This document shows positions 50,201 to 61,347 of a stretch of 64,000 nucleotides of DNA, piece after piece. Position numbers and translations under genes: made by a program. The notes beneath the pieces are model-generated. The model did not search any database and had not been told where the DNA came from. It saw only the letters and a program-made list of their open reading frames with translations. The stretch spans positions 45,432,484 to 45,496,483 of the forward strand of contig CM026426.1 of NCBI GenBank assembly GCA_014871385.1, written 5' to 3'. Position 1 is the stretch's first letter. Every line of letters begins with the position of its first letter. This DNA comes from Ceratodon purpureus. Its lineage: Eukaryota; Streptophyta; Bryopsida; Pseudoditrichales; Ditrichaceae.

Positions 50201-51993
50201 TCAGAATTGTTTCCGGAACAAAGGTTCCTTCCGGTTAGAGTTCAACTTTAATCAAACATGTAGGGGAGTTGAGGTTGTCCGGCTTGAAAAGCCATGACCA
50301 TCACATACTTTTACAGCAGATTTTGCCTGCTGCCATACGTCATTCTCTTTCGAAAGGTGTTAGAGAGACTATCATTCGCTTAGCTAATCTATTTCAGAGA
50401 ATTTGCTCGAAGGTGATACGCAAATCTGACATTCCCTCACTTTATGTTGATAGTGCGGAAACGCTCTGTATGCTTGAAATGTATTTCCCACCTGGTTTTT
50501 TTGACATTATGCCTCATCTAGTTATCCATCTGGTGAGAGAGCTCGAGATTTGTGGCCTTGTTCATTCCCGTTGGTGTTACTTTGTTGAGAGGTATCTAGG
50601 CCAATTAACCAAGTATGTGAGAGACAAATCCAAGCCTGAAGCAGGAATGGCTACAGGCTACATGGTGGACGAGAGTCTTGGTTTTGTGACAGAATACTTT
50701 TCGCTCTACAAGCATACGCATAGACGTGTCTGGGACCCCGAGGAAGAAATGAGGGATGCAGGTGAGCTCCTTATAGGGAGTCCAGGACAGCGACGGCTAT
50801 CCATGCATGAGCTGGAACAAGTCCACGATTATGTTATAAGGCATTCTGTCTATACCACAGAGCTTCTCAGGTTTGCCCATACTCTATGACTCGGTGAAAC
50901 TTGTGTAGGCGATGCTACCAAGTAGGCTTGCATTCGCCTTGTACATGGCCATGCTATGTCATTCTATGCCGCTTAGGTCTGGAATCCTGCTGTGTTGCAT
51001 ACAGCAGGATATCATCATATCACACATGTAATGAAATATATATTCATGCAATTCAGCCTTCTATTAATCCGATGTTTATTGTTCTCTTCTGGCCCTATTA
51101 CACATTTAACGCATGGAATGTGCAGCGTCTGGGAAGAGCAGCAGTTGGAGTGGCAGGCAGAGTGTCAACACTTCCGGGACAGTGTGAGAGGAGCTCGTGA
51201 TGGACATGGCAACTACGCATATCCTGAACACATATCTGGATCATTCCCAACTTTCGGCAAGTGGCTGAATCGACACATAAGAACACTACGCTCGGAAGGG
51301 TTTCCAGTGAGCTCCGAGTTGCTCGAATCACACTGCACTCCCAGTGACGTTGCACTCTCGTTCAAGGCTATGTGGGCCTTTGGGGCTCACTATCGATGCA
51401 ACCCAGAGTCCAGCGAGAGCCACGTGACATTTGATTCTGGAATAGCCTCTCTCACAGAAGATGCATCAACACTCGATGTTGGAATTTTGAAAGAAATCTT
51501 ACTAGTTTCCTATGGGAAGCTCAACTGCGTGCTTATGAAAGGTGACTGGATCAAATCAACGGAGCAAGGAAGGGCAGCCATAAAAAAGGACAGGCTAGGG
51601 TTCTGGTCTGTGCTATTCAATGCCCGAGATCGTGGTACCAATGTCAATCCATTTGTTTTTCCCGCATCTGTGTCCCAGGTTTACTTTATAGACGATGGGC
51701 TAGACTCAGATTGGAAGGTTGTGGTCCGACATGACCCTAGGAGTCGCAGAGTTACAGAGGAAAAGGAAACAGTGAACTTTGAGTCTGCAGGGACAGACTA
51801 TCCCCTTCCTACCGGCGAATCCCCAACTGATGGACCTACCACTGCTGAAGCGTCCTCTGTTCCAACGGAAGACGTACTTGTCGATGCCGCCGTGGTTCGA
51901 ACACTTGAGCAGCAGAGTGGGATACCCGAGGACGATACCTACTTGGACGATGCTGATTATGAGGACGAAGTTGAATTGCAATACGTGGAATGA
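47253..51993 (+). CDS. TNP2-type CACTA transposase 2, four exons, one in-frame stop
   Basis: Exons 47253-47474, 47630-49276, 49978-50870 and 51126-51993 join in phase (0, 0, then a split AGC), predicting 1209 residues. Exon 1 holds the Transposase-associated zinc motif C38-P-C40-x2-C43 ... H59. Exon 2 carries TDGVNPFS (Asp 408), NLPPWLTTKKHF and HDFPAYGVVAG (Asp 505) with a C-x2-C just after. Exon 3 starts with LDVMHIERN (Glu 637); these three acidic residues match the proposed CMC-superfamily catalytic set. DUF4218 lies at about residues 780-915 (WCYFVERYLGQLTK, KPEAGMATGYM) and DUF4216 at about 1040-1110 (NPFVFPASVSQVYF), with an acidic tail. A TAG at 50236-50238 (residue 711) is the only interruption seen; family members have a sense codon there (KVPTGYSS). 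The start was chosen at ATG 47253 because the first frame codon, GTG at 47244, is not a usual plant start. It cuts and moves CACTA elements in the nucleus, if functional. Confidence 0.85.
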
Positions 51994-53480
51994 GGATATC
52001 AATTTGTAACTCCAGTGTTAGTATTTTCTCACGTAACTTTTGTCTTTCAAGTGCCCTGTTTTTTTGGCGGAGTGTTTGATGTGGGTGAATGGTCGATTTA
52101 GGTGGAAAATGGTAAAGCAGATAGTATTTGCGTTTGCAACCACGTTGATGTACCATAGGGCCCCAGGGTAGGTGCTCTTCGTGAAGGTGGAAATGTTTAT
52201 GAAGTGGTGGTATGGTTGGCAGCTGGATATGGGATGCGCAATAATGTCGTTGGTGATCGAGATACTCAGGTATGTCGGTTTATGTAGGAGATACATGTTG
52301 TTTGGCACAAACTACTGAGTTAATGTACTTTGTCTGTTACTTGGTTGCGTTTCCTAGGCCGAGTTGATCAAGAATATTTGTTTTTTTTGAGCACTCGAGG
52401 TTCGCTGTAGTTCTACAATTAAAACTTACACCCGATGCAGCTCTATAGAGGGATAAGTTGGCTTCAGCTATCTGTAGTGCGCAAATATTTTAAAATATTC
52501 TTACCGAACATATGATTGCAATAATCCCTCCGAAATTTGTGAATCCCTGAAAGGACATTCTAACATTCGGAAAATATATTTGAATGTTTATGTCTGTTGT
52601 GCCTCAATGCATTTCTAGGCATTGATGCACGTTTCTTACAAATCTTTAAAAAGCTGTGAATTTCTTTTATGCTCGCAGTACAATGTACAAAGTTCTGCAT
52701 GTTGGGTTGAGAGTCACTTCTCCATAGTAGTTCGTAGAAATATTTCAGCATTACATCACTATTGAGTAATCGATTCATTCTAAATACATGTAGTATGTGC
52801 AGTGCAGAGGAGAATGATATCCGAATGTGCTTCATGACTGGACAGAGACCAAGTGAAGGAAGTAACGCCATTTAACTTTTCCGCATAGAGAATTTAGAGA
52901 ATTCTCCCTAGGCATGGGATCATGACAGTGACATTGAGATTTTTGACAAAGCTGCCTACATGCTTCGATGAAAACATCGTCACGGTAGACTGGGCAAACA
53001 GTTTCATATTGGAAAAATTATCCTGTTCCATACCATTCTGGTATCCCGGAATGTGAGTAAAGGCAGTTGATGTAACGTGCCCTTGTTTCATCCCCCTATT
53101 CCTTACATCTTCACGTGTTTGTCAAGGAATGGATATCCTATTAAACCATTCATGTGTTTTCTGTAATTCAGAGTATCCATGATTCTAGACGTCGTCAGTG
53201 TTCTTGATTGCCATGCTCCATTTTAACGGATATATGTGTGTTCTGTGAAGTGAATCATTCTTGTAAATACCTTGAAGGACCGCGGTGATGTCAGCGAGAC
53301 TCTCTGAATTTGTATAGCATTAGTCAATTTATTTTGGAATTTCACCGACTGAGCTTCTATGTATAGTTGTATTCGTCATTGTACATGTTGACATTCTATT
53401 ATATAGGAAGGCAATATTGTCGTTCTGCACATATTCAGGATTGATTTACGCCTAACAGTGTACTCTGATATCCGTGTGCA
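51994..53480. other. 3' flank of CACTA 2, no gene
   Basis: AT-rich, with short frames only on the minus strand (52560-52871, 52894-53091) that show no motif. Confidence 0.4.
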
Positions 53481-54475
53481 TTGGCTCACTTTCGGAGGAA
53501 TTGCTACGTACATGTCATTCTAAAACCTCTATGCCATTATCTGATTCACCGAAAACGTAGGCCCTGTCTTCGTGGGCTGTTCATTTTTTGCATGACTTGC
53601 TGGTATTTCACCCTTTCTAGGTGGATACCTTTCTGTCAAGCAGTACAGACAGAGGTGCGGAAGTCTGTCGACAAACGTGAGCAATTTCTTCTGAATTACA
53701 GGTATGTCATGTGGACATTCGTTGGATGGGATGACGAGTATATTTTTTCCTCTCCCTCAACTCAGTTATCCTAATGCAATGTTCTTGGTGAAGCTTTGGA
53801 ATTCGGATGTTTTTCTCGTACATACATAGCGCATACATTACTGGCTGATTATTTGCCATCATTCATTTAGAGGACCCACTCTGGTACATGTAACATAAAT
53901 ACCTGGAGATTTGTGTAATCAGCGTTTTTGGCGGTCTGTTTACAGGCTTCCGATCATCAGCGAAGGCCGGAGTCTGGACCGCGAACCTCCTTAATGAATA
54001 CTCATAGCAGCCTGGTACGTCTGCTTTTCTAAGTCCCAACTTATTGTCCCGACACTAATGTGCCCATCTGGGAGCATGGCCATTCATGAGAGTTTAATTT
54101 GATGAGATTCCTATACATTAAGAGTATACGGCCAATATGTGTCAAGCACCATCACAAAGATCTGCAGCGGATCCTCATAATAGTACAGTACAAGATATAA
54201 TTGATTGCCTTCCAGTTTGTGGCCTTATCCGTACATTAGCCACTTGTTCCACCTTGCCCTTCCGTCACTGTGGGAGGACATGCAGGTACACACTGTGCGC
54301 GCTATGGTGGCTTGCATCCTACCTCCCTGCCTTATGTGACGTAGTACAGAGGATTGCATTACATTACGGAATTGCAGTTCTTGTGTTTGAAGATTGTCCT
54401 GTTCTTGCTTTAGCTTAAGGTCGTTGTGGTCATCTTTCCCGTCCCTTTAAGTGAGAATCCATACACCTATCAGCT
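53480..54475 (+). other. Possible upstream exons of the 54.5 kb gene
   Basis: Two AG..GT-bounded segments look exon-like on the plus strand: about 53621-53701 (WIPFCQAVQTEVRKSVDKRE) and about 53948-54019 (ASDHQRRPESGPRTSLMNTH). A third lies near 54240-54284 (FHLALPSLWEDMQ). They do not show a common phase that I can prove, so they stay as candidates. The rest is non-coding. Confidence 0.25.
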
Positions 54476-55689
54476 ATGGTCCAACGTTGTACAAAAATTT
54501 GGTACCGTGACATGCTCTGCCTCTCGGGGGAAGGCTTCTTCCCTTGTAGTGGATCGCGACATCTGTATGGCAAAGAGGAATGCCGGGAGAGGTTTGGATC
54601 ATGCAACGATGCCGGTGCATTTACGTGGAATGAGCGGGATGGAGCTCGATACAGTGCATATGTTTCGGAGTTATATGAACGAGTGTACCAGAAGCCGCTC
54701 TGGAATTCAACAAAATTACCGTGGCACTTTGCTCGGGGGCTTCTCGCAGAAGAAGACGGACTTACGGTAGACTGGGCTCAGTATGCCATATCTCTGCGCA
54801 GAGGTCGGAAGCGGAACAATCTAATGCCGAAGTATAGAGACCTTCGTCGACCGCTTCCCTTCGAAAACCCCAGGACGAGGCGATCCCTTACACGGTCTCC
54901 CAGCATCAACACGGTAAGTAATTCCGCTCTTCCAGTACATTGAATGTATTCATGTTTATAAATGCTTAAACCCTCGTGTAGAAAACTTACCGACTGCTGC
55001 TTCCTTATGTGTAAATTATTCTTTAGACAAACCTTCTTATGCACCGGACTGTAGACTCATGACCTCTTGAACTGTATGTTATGCTTTGATTTTAGGGCAT
55101 GCCGTCAACCCGGCTTGGGGTTACAACGAGGAGTCGCTCAGTACCCATTGTGGAAGCGGTAGAAGTGGAAGAAGTCCACGGGGATACGGAAGCTGCCTGG
55201 CGCACCACAGCGGAAGAAGTGCACGGGGATACGGAAGCTGTCGGGCGCACTACAGCGAAAGAAGTGCAGCGGGATACGGAAGCTGCCCCAGAGAGGAAGA
55301 GGAAGGAATTGCCTGAAGAAGTACTCCCCGCCATGCCGGACGTACGAGAAATAGCTACGGAGGTGGTCATAGAGAATACAATGCCGGTATCGCCGAAAGT
55401 AGTCATCCGCGCCATGGCGAAATTGAAAGATAAATGTACCGAAGGGGCACCAGAGAGCTCCAAGAGGGGATCGCAAGAAGTGCTCCTCCGCGCCATGGCA
55501 CAATTGGGAGACAAAATCTCAAGCGCGGCCAAAGAACGGAAAGACCTACTCAACGCCGAGGGCACAAAATGCAGGAACGATCACCGGAAGGCATCGCAGA
55601 AATTAGAGACGTCAAAGAAAAGACTGGAATCACTCCGGGCAAAGCTCTCATATTGGGAGGTGAAAGTCGCAGAATTGGAGACGCAGTAG
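54476..55689 (+). CDS. HFA/VDW-block + coiled-coil protein, two exons
   Basis: Exon 1 is 54476-54913 and exon 2 is 55096-55689. The junction keeps phase 0 (ACG|GTAAGT ... TTTTAG|GGC) and gives 343 residues. Residues 60-105 hold a block shared with the 33.2 kb gene: LYERVYQ-type sequence, HFARG (His 84), then VDWAQYA (residues 98-104) followed by Arg/Lys-rich residues. Next comes a linker with Arg/Pro, then three 15-residue repeats centred on EVHGDTEA, then a repeat with RAMAKLKDK and RAMAQLGDK, and a C-terminal coiled coil (KLETSKKRLESLRAKLSYWE). The ATG at 54476 is the first in the frame; upstream exons are possible. An in-frame TAG at 55687 separates it from the frame 55720-56031. Function unknown; the coiled coil suggests oligomerisation. 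No RING motif is seen here. Confidence 0.6.
55171..55305 (+). repeat. Three 45-base coding repeats (EVHGDTEA type)
   Basis: Units start at 55171, 55216 and 55261, each with GGGGATACGGAAGCTG or GCGGGATACGGAAGCTG. They encode EVHGDTEA, EVHGDTEA and EVQRDTEA. The exact 45-base period keeps the reading frame, typical of recent in-frame duplication. Confidence 0.9.
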
Positions 55690-55719
55690 AGTCGTGCCAT
55701 ATCTTTCAGAAACGATGCC

Positions 55720-56031
55720 ATGGCCCGCAGGTCGAAGGGGACGGTAGTAAAAGCTGAGGACGATGGGCCACCACCGGTGTGCACCAAGGCCGATATCTGC
55801 GAAGATGCAATGCACAGCGTAATGGAGAACACCGCGTTCGCAGAGTCACGCGTGGAGAGACTCAAGGAAAATGCGAAGGTCCAGGAGGAGATTGTTGCAT
55901 CAGTTGTGGAAAAATCTCGAAATACTCAACAGCAAGCTATAACCCGTGCACGCAACATAAAGCGAGAAATTGCGGAGCTGGAAGAATTAGAGGAGTTCCT
56001 TCGACAACCGGATAAAGTTATCAGTGCCTGA
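55720..56031 (+). CDS. Coiled-coil ORF continuing the 54.5 kb gene
   Basis: 103 residues, in the same frame as exon 2 and separated from it only by a TAG and about ten codons. It opens with ARRSKGTVVKAEDDG and is then almost wholly helical with heptad-like Leu/Ile/Val (ERLKENAKVQEEIVASVVEK, KREIAELEELEEFLRQ). It is either the end of a longer protein cut by a stop, or a separate small ORF. The second view is less likely given the frame and composition. Confidence 0.45.
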   Translation: MARRSKGTVVKAEDDGPPPVCTKADICEDAMHSVMENTAFAESRVERLKENAKVQEEIVASVVEKSRNTQQQAITRARNIKREIAELEELEEFLRQPDKVISA

Positions 56032-56750
56032 AGCAGTCGACAATCTTCGTGTATCGATATGCAGTAGCCACAATCTGAGGCAGAATGCAAAACCTGTACC
56101 TCGCAGCCTGGAGGTTTTTGGAAACATACCAATTACGTCGTTGCCCATCCACGGTGGATGTATCGCCTTTTCGTAGAGTGTTCGATTTCTTCAGAGAGAT
56201 ATGTAGAGAACAGGAGGGAATTCGTGGTAGTACTGACCAGAACAGTATCGGTATTGAAAGTCTTGTTTTCAACAATTATGCTTACAGATACCCTAGTAAT
56301 CCACTTCTTATTAGAGGAGATGCGGAGAGACGTTTTAAGTCCTTGAACTGCTTGATATTTTAGACACTGATGCACTTAGTCCGTTGTCACTATAAAAATA
56401 CTCTTGTAATATGACGTTGACGATATCAAAATCATACTGAACTTCTCAACTATATCTAACTGCTTCATCGCACAGGGACATGTGCAACCTAGTCACCGTG
56501 AGAACAGGGGCCTTGCTTTCTGACGAAAATGATTTCGTAATAGGTTGTTACACTAATTTCCGTATGTACAACCCGGAATGAAGGTTTCAGTTGATACCCT
56601 CACGATGAACCATGCGAAAGAAACCTCAATCTCCCCTGCCGGGTCATTGATCTAGGTATAACAGTAACCCAACAGTTTCTGCGAATGTGCCCACTCAATT
56701 TCACCCTCACTATTCTCCTCCGCAGGTAACTTGTACTGACGTTTCTTACG
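56032..56750 (+). other. 3' region of the 54.5 kb gene
   Basis: A frame at 56085-56363 (92 residues) has mixed composition with no recognised motif. The remainder shows no gene. Confidence 0.3.
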
Positions 56751-56915
56751 ATGGCCTTCCAGCTGGCTCCAGGCCCACCAAAGCAGTCTGCAATTAGCTC
56801 TGACCACGAGAAGCACTCACCGTCCCGATCTGCAGCAGTGTCATGCCCAATCAGGACGCTAAACCCTCCCAGGAGACGACCACAAAAATTTCTGGTCACC
56901 TCTTCTGGTCGTTAA
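56751..56915 (+). other. Small Ser/Pro/Arg-rich ORF, possible exon
   Basis: 54 residues from ATG 56751 (SAISSDHEKHSPSRSAAVSC, then PPRRRPQKF). A good splice acceptor (TCCTCCGCAG) lies about 25 bases upstream. It could be a terminal exon of the neighbouring gene or a chance frame; no family recognised. Confidence 0.2.
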
Positions 56916-58982
56916 ATCAAGCTCTCCCACTAGTGAGTGCAGCTGTGTTATATTCCATCCTCTAGAATACAAGATTTCATTGGGTTGTCCTTACGCAATG
57001 AATTTTGTCAGGTAAGTTATCTTGTGTCACTCCATCCCAGTGTTGCGTATTCTTTACATATTTTGAATGTGAATTTCATCTTGTACTGTAGGGTTAAAGG
57101 TTACGTTTGTGCAATGGTAGTGTTCATAGAGGGTAACAATTCATTGTGTAATGTGTTCACACCTACTGTCTGTACGTAAAATCGGAATTTGTCGACATTA
57201 CAACTTAGAGTTCCATCAGCACATACGTTTGTTGTTGTTTAACATGTGAAACACTGTCCACATTTATTCTAGGCCAGATTCAAGTGCAAATATGGTCTTA
57301 AGGATTTTTTGAAAATTATAAAGCCAATCACTAAAAGTTTGTTGAGGAAGCTGAAGAAGAAGCAAATACCTATGGAGAATGTGCAATAAGGTAACACTCT
57401 TCACTAGTGAAAAACCAGCCTACTTCCACCCATGCAGTCCACCGCTGTTGACAGCGGACTGGACTAGATCTGAGGTAAAAACTTGTCTAGCATTGCAGAC
57501 TGGGTATATGTTCCATATTGGTTGTCTTTGGAGTAGGTGGGAGGGTCTATTACCCGTAGGTGGACTCGGTCCAAAGGCATTTCGTGCAAAATAGGGTCTC
57601 CAAAAGGCCCCCTAAGGTAGCTCGGGTTAGGTGAACAAGCTGCCCAAAAGCCCCTCTGCTATTGGCAGCGGATGCCAGAATTGCTGCTGGCAGAGTTAAG
57701 AAGGCGTCTTTATGGTGTCGGGATGGGTTGCCTGGCGTGGAGGTGTGCCTAGTGGCACCGAGGTGGCTCCGGTGTTTGGTGAACCACGACTCCATGCATT
57801 TATTCACCTTGAAGTTCCAGTCGGAGGAGAGCAATCACATGCTTCATTGAATGAGGGGTGGATGGAGCCAACGGTTTTGGCGTTTCGAAGTTTGCTACCA
57901 CAATTGTAAGAAGCCATGAACCTTGGCCGCAACTAGGTTGGTCTCCCCACCTACGGAAACCTTAAGCGAAGTTGTGTGCGTAGAACTTGAGTGTTGTAGA
58001 ACCAAATGCCCCATTCATTTTGCAATTTCCTCGAGTGGCTATGGTATAGGGTTTGGTTGTTGACAACTCTGAAGTTTAAGGTACTTGGCAATCATAAGAA
58101 GGTTTTTCTATGTACTTGCAGTACGTTCAGAGCCATTGAGAGCTTCCAGCACTACTTCCGATTTCTAGGCTCTCGATGGTAGCAAGAATGGCGGAGCATT
58201 CAAGCTACATTCCCCAAATTTTGCTTGATGCACGCTACTCACCACTTATTAGGCGAGGTTTGTTATGATGTGAGCAACCCTGTCCATCAACTTTTCTAGG
58301 GCGAAGGACAGCCCGGGATACAAACATTGACTTGTATTAGATGAAAGGAGGTAGTCTTAGATGAAAAGAATTCATTATTCACAGACCTTGAGGTGGTCCA
58401 GCAAAGCATGGTCATCATTTACGGCATCACGGAATCAAGTATGCATACTTCTTTGATTCTGTTAGTGCCTCACTCATTGTCCGTTTGGTGTCAGCCGCCG
58501 CATTGAGCGTGGACAATAAAGAAAGCTATTTTTTATTGCATCAGACAGTCATTCTGGCGTTCAAAATTTTAGCAGAGTTGGAAGGGGCTCCGGTGATCTT
58601 TGTCCTCAAATTGGTGGAGGCGGAGATTGTGAACGGAAAAAATTTGAACATATTAGCATCACGATGATGAACAGCACATTGGACATTGACATTCAGGTGG
58701 ACCATGAGAGAAATTTAACTCGTCTATGTGTAGAGTCTGTAGACTCAAAAACTTGGATATGGTAGATTGACTGATTTTAAGGTAATTCTTAGAAATGTAA
58801 GTCTCATTTTTGTTCTTTTTTTTGTGACACAAACGAAAACTTTAATAACCCTTGCAAAAATGGAACAGATGCAAAATACAAGGCTGTTAAAAAAAAATAG
58901 AATAGTGCAACTATCAGAGTTCAAACAAATTCGGAGCACTATCAATGATGTAATTATTTAAAGATTCAATAAGGTATTTCTT
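56916..58982. other. Unclassified DNA with scattered decayed frames
   Basis: Between 57380 and 58670 the plus strand has several short protein-like frames interrupted by stops (for example LWCRDGLPGVEVCLVAPRWL near 57710 and HQTVILAFKILAELEGAPVI near 58520). They look like an old decayed gene or transposon, but I cannot name it. Confidence 0.3.
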
Positions 58983-59140
58983 GAAAGACTCATTTGGCGC
59001 CGGCGCCAAGATGATTGAAGCAGCAAATTTCAAGAAGACAGAGTTATTTTCATAAAATAAGAAAGTCACAAAATCGAAACGAAGTAATAAGAAGGGTGAA
59101 AAGAGAATATTTAAATATATAAAAGAGAAACATGATGAAC
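58983..59140. repeat. Dispersed repeat copy with palindrome (59.0 kb)
   Basis: Begins AAAGACTCATTTGGCGCC and continues GATTGAAGCAGCAAATTT, with AAAAGAGAAT further on. It matches 59726-59875 in direct orientation and the start of the tandem array at 22707. It contains TTGGCGCCGGCGCCAA (58994-59009). Confidence 0.8.
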
Positions 59141-59725
59141 TAAGTTGGTTTTTCCATTCCCAACTGGCTTCAAATTTCAAAGGCTATAGTTTGGCGTCAA
59201 AACCAATGGTGTAAAAGTAAAAGACCAATGTCCGTATGCAGTTTAGGACAGAAATAGTAGCGGAAGTAATGGTTTAGTGGCTATGGAATTTTGGAAATGA
59301 GATGCACAAGCATTGGGGCATGACTTTTTGGATATGGATCACTGTTTGTATCAAAGTGCATCTCAGCGACAATGATCAATTCGGAATTGGGGGAAACTCA
59401 GTTGAAAATAGGCAATGCATGTTCGTGTGTGAGTTGGAAAGTGACGTAAATAGAGGATCCTATCAGTTGGCAATGGGACAACTTTTTTTTTCCATTCCGT
59501 AAATCCCAAATGATTCACTGTAATTCCTAAACCACCTCGAGTGGGTATTTATGTACTTGGCTAGTTTGTGTAAATTTTTTCCAATCAACATTGCTCATTC
59601 CCTTGCAAAACTTGCTTTTTTAGGTGGGAAGGGGGTAACCACCTTAGAAAGAAGACGATAGGAAGAATCTTAAAAAAAATAAAAGAAATTCTCAAAACAC
59701 TTTCAATTTGGTAATCCTCTAACGA

Positions 59726-59875
59726 GTAAGACTCATTTGGCGCCGGCGCCAAGAGGATTGAAGCAGCAAATTTAAAAAAGACAGAATTTGAAAAAAAAAA
59801 AATAAGAAAGGCACAAAGTTGAAACGAAAGAAGAATGGTAAAAAGAGAATGTTTCAAATAAGGAAAGAGGAACAA
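59726..59875. repeat. Dispersed repeat copy with palindrome (59.7 kb)
   Basis: Direct repeat of 58983-59140, about 743 bases downstream. It shares GACTCATTTGGCGCCGGCGC, the GATTGAAGCAGCAAATTT block and the GAAAGAGGAACA-type A/G-rich tail. The 585 bases between the copies hold no recognised gene. Confidence 0.8.
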
Positions 59876-60014
59876 GAAGAATTAGAAAGAAGACAATTGG
59901 AGATTTTATCAAAAAGGATAGAAGAAGGGGAAGATCAAGATGACTGAAGGGGGCTATTTCACCAAAAATCATGCGGATTGAGCTCATGCAATATCTCAGC
60001 TATAGAACTAAATT

Positions 60015-60240
60015 TGCTAGTTTACAGAGTGGCTGATAATATATGTATTCACGGAGTTCCGAAGTTTAAGGTTCGAATCGACGCCACATGAACTTCGCGC
60101 TATTTATCCCATGGTCTTTGGAGTTACTGGGATAACGCGGTATATTAACCTCTGCTATTCGTATTACCCTTGTCACTTGGCACCTGACCTCGGTGTGGTT
60201 TCGTTAACGAGAGAAATCATGAGGAGCGACGTACGTCGCG
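60015..60240 (+). repeat. SINE-like, tRNA-derived sequence
   Basis: GGTTCGAATCG (60070-60080) matches the RNA polymerase III B box, and TTTACAGAGTGGC (from about 60022) is a degenerate A box at suitable distance. No cloverleaf with a good acceptor stem was seen, so a true tRNA is unlikely. A 14-base palindrome GCGACGTACGTCGC lies at 60226-60239. Confidence 0.4.
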
Positions 60241-61347
60241 AACGAAATCCACCGGGGCCAGGACAAAACTGACATAAGGAAAACCCAAACTGGAATATCG
60301 AAATCTAACGTTGCTCTCAGAACATCCTTTTCCTTACTCATAGCATGAACATCCTCTTTCATAATTCTTAGCATAAATCCAAACTGATTTCTGTATATCG
60401 TAATGTTACTTGTAATTATTAATCCAAACTGGAATATGATTATGGACATTGCTTTTAGAGTCTCTTGTGAGCCCAACCATTTACATTGTTAGCCCAACCA
60501 TTTACATTGTACGTGAGAAAATGGTATCAGCTCATTTATTTAATTTTGTTATTTGCTTTCACTATTCAAATTGTTTCTAAATTGCTGGCGTCGTAGCCTA
60601 CAGAAGATGTTTTAAATTTGTAGATCTTAAGGCACTCTGCCACTTCAGACTTAAGATCTTACCAACAACCCCAGGAAATTGGTGTATGCAATTAAGTCTT
60701 ACAAAGGATAAATGTTAAATCTTATGACCACATCAATTAACTTCTATCCTTAAGCCATCTGGCCATGGAGTTCCTCCATTTGGTTCACTTCATCACTCAA
60801 TGCTTGTTCCTTAATTAAAGTGAATTAATAAAGCCCTTTATTACCTCATGCAATTATTACGCTCCAAACTCCATAACTCCAAGTACTCCTTTCTTGCACT
60901 TAAAAGAACACTTGAGTTAGTAAATCATATACTTAAGGTTCCATTAATTCCAACGTTTCCAACACAATGCATTACATGTATGCTTTATGCTCTCATGAAT
61001 TCTATATACAAATTCTTATCTCATCTAATGTTCACAGTACATAAACTCCTTTTATTCTTCTCTTGAGTCTTAATTCACTCAAGCTATAATCACTTTGTTA
61101 CTCATTTACAAATCCAAGTACTCACAATTACTTCTTCAACTCACAATCTTTATCATCATTCAACAATTACAATGATTCACTCTTTAAGCAATTAAGGTAT
61201 TTCCTTAACTTTCCATGAAGTACTATTTAATTTTTAAATAATTTAATGCTAAAACATTACTCCTCTCAAGTCAATGTTCCAAGCATTCAACTCACAACAC
61301 ACACATACAACACTTTCTTACACAATTTCCTTATACAAACTCAAAGA
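60241..61347. other. AT-rich DNA left of LTR copy B
   Basis: No gene. A 21-base tandem duplication (AGCCCAACCATTTACATTGT twice, 60470-60510) and three copies of ATCCAAACTG or CCCAAACTGG words occur at 60283-60435. Some of this may belong to the LTR if that is longer than the 419 bases shared with copy A. Confidence 0.4.

Larger units (their letters stand above)
46357..51993 (+). mobile_element. CACTA (En/Spm, CMC-type) DNA transposon 2
   Basis: Element inferred from the near-complete TNP2 gene. A TnpA-like partner like that of element 1 was not found nearby. Terminal inverted repeats were not identified, so only gene-based limits are given and the real element is probably longer on both sides. 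Confidence 0.5.

Noticed and set aside
56600-56899. Minus-strand 99-residue ORF
   Set aside because: It has no motif and lies opposite a plus-strand frame with a good splice acceptor.
60522-60533. Primer-binding site TGGTATCAGCTC
   Set aside because: It is on the plus strand, whereas the neighbouring LTR belongs to a minus-strand element with its body to the right.
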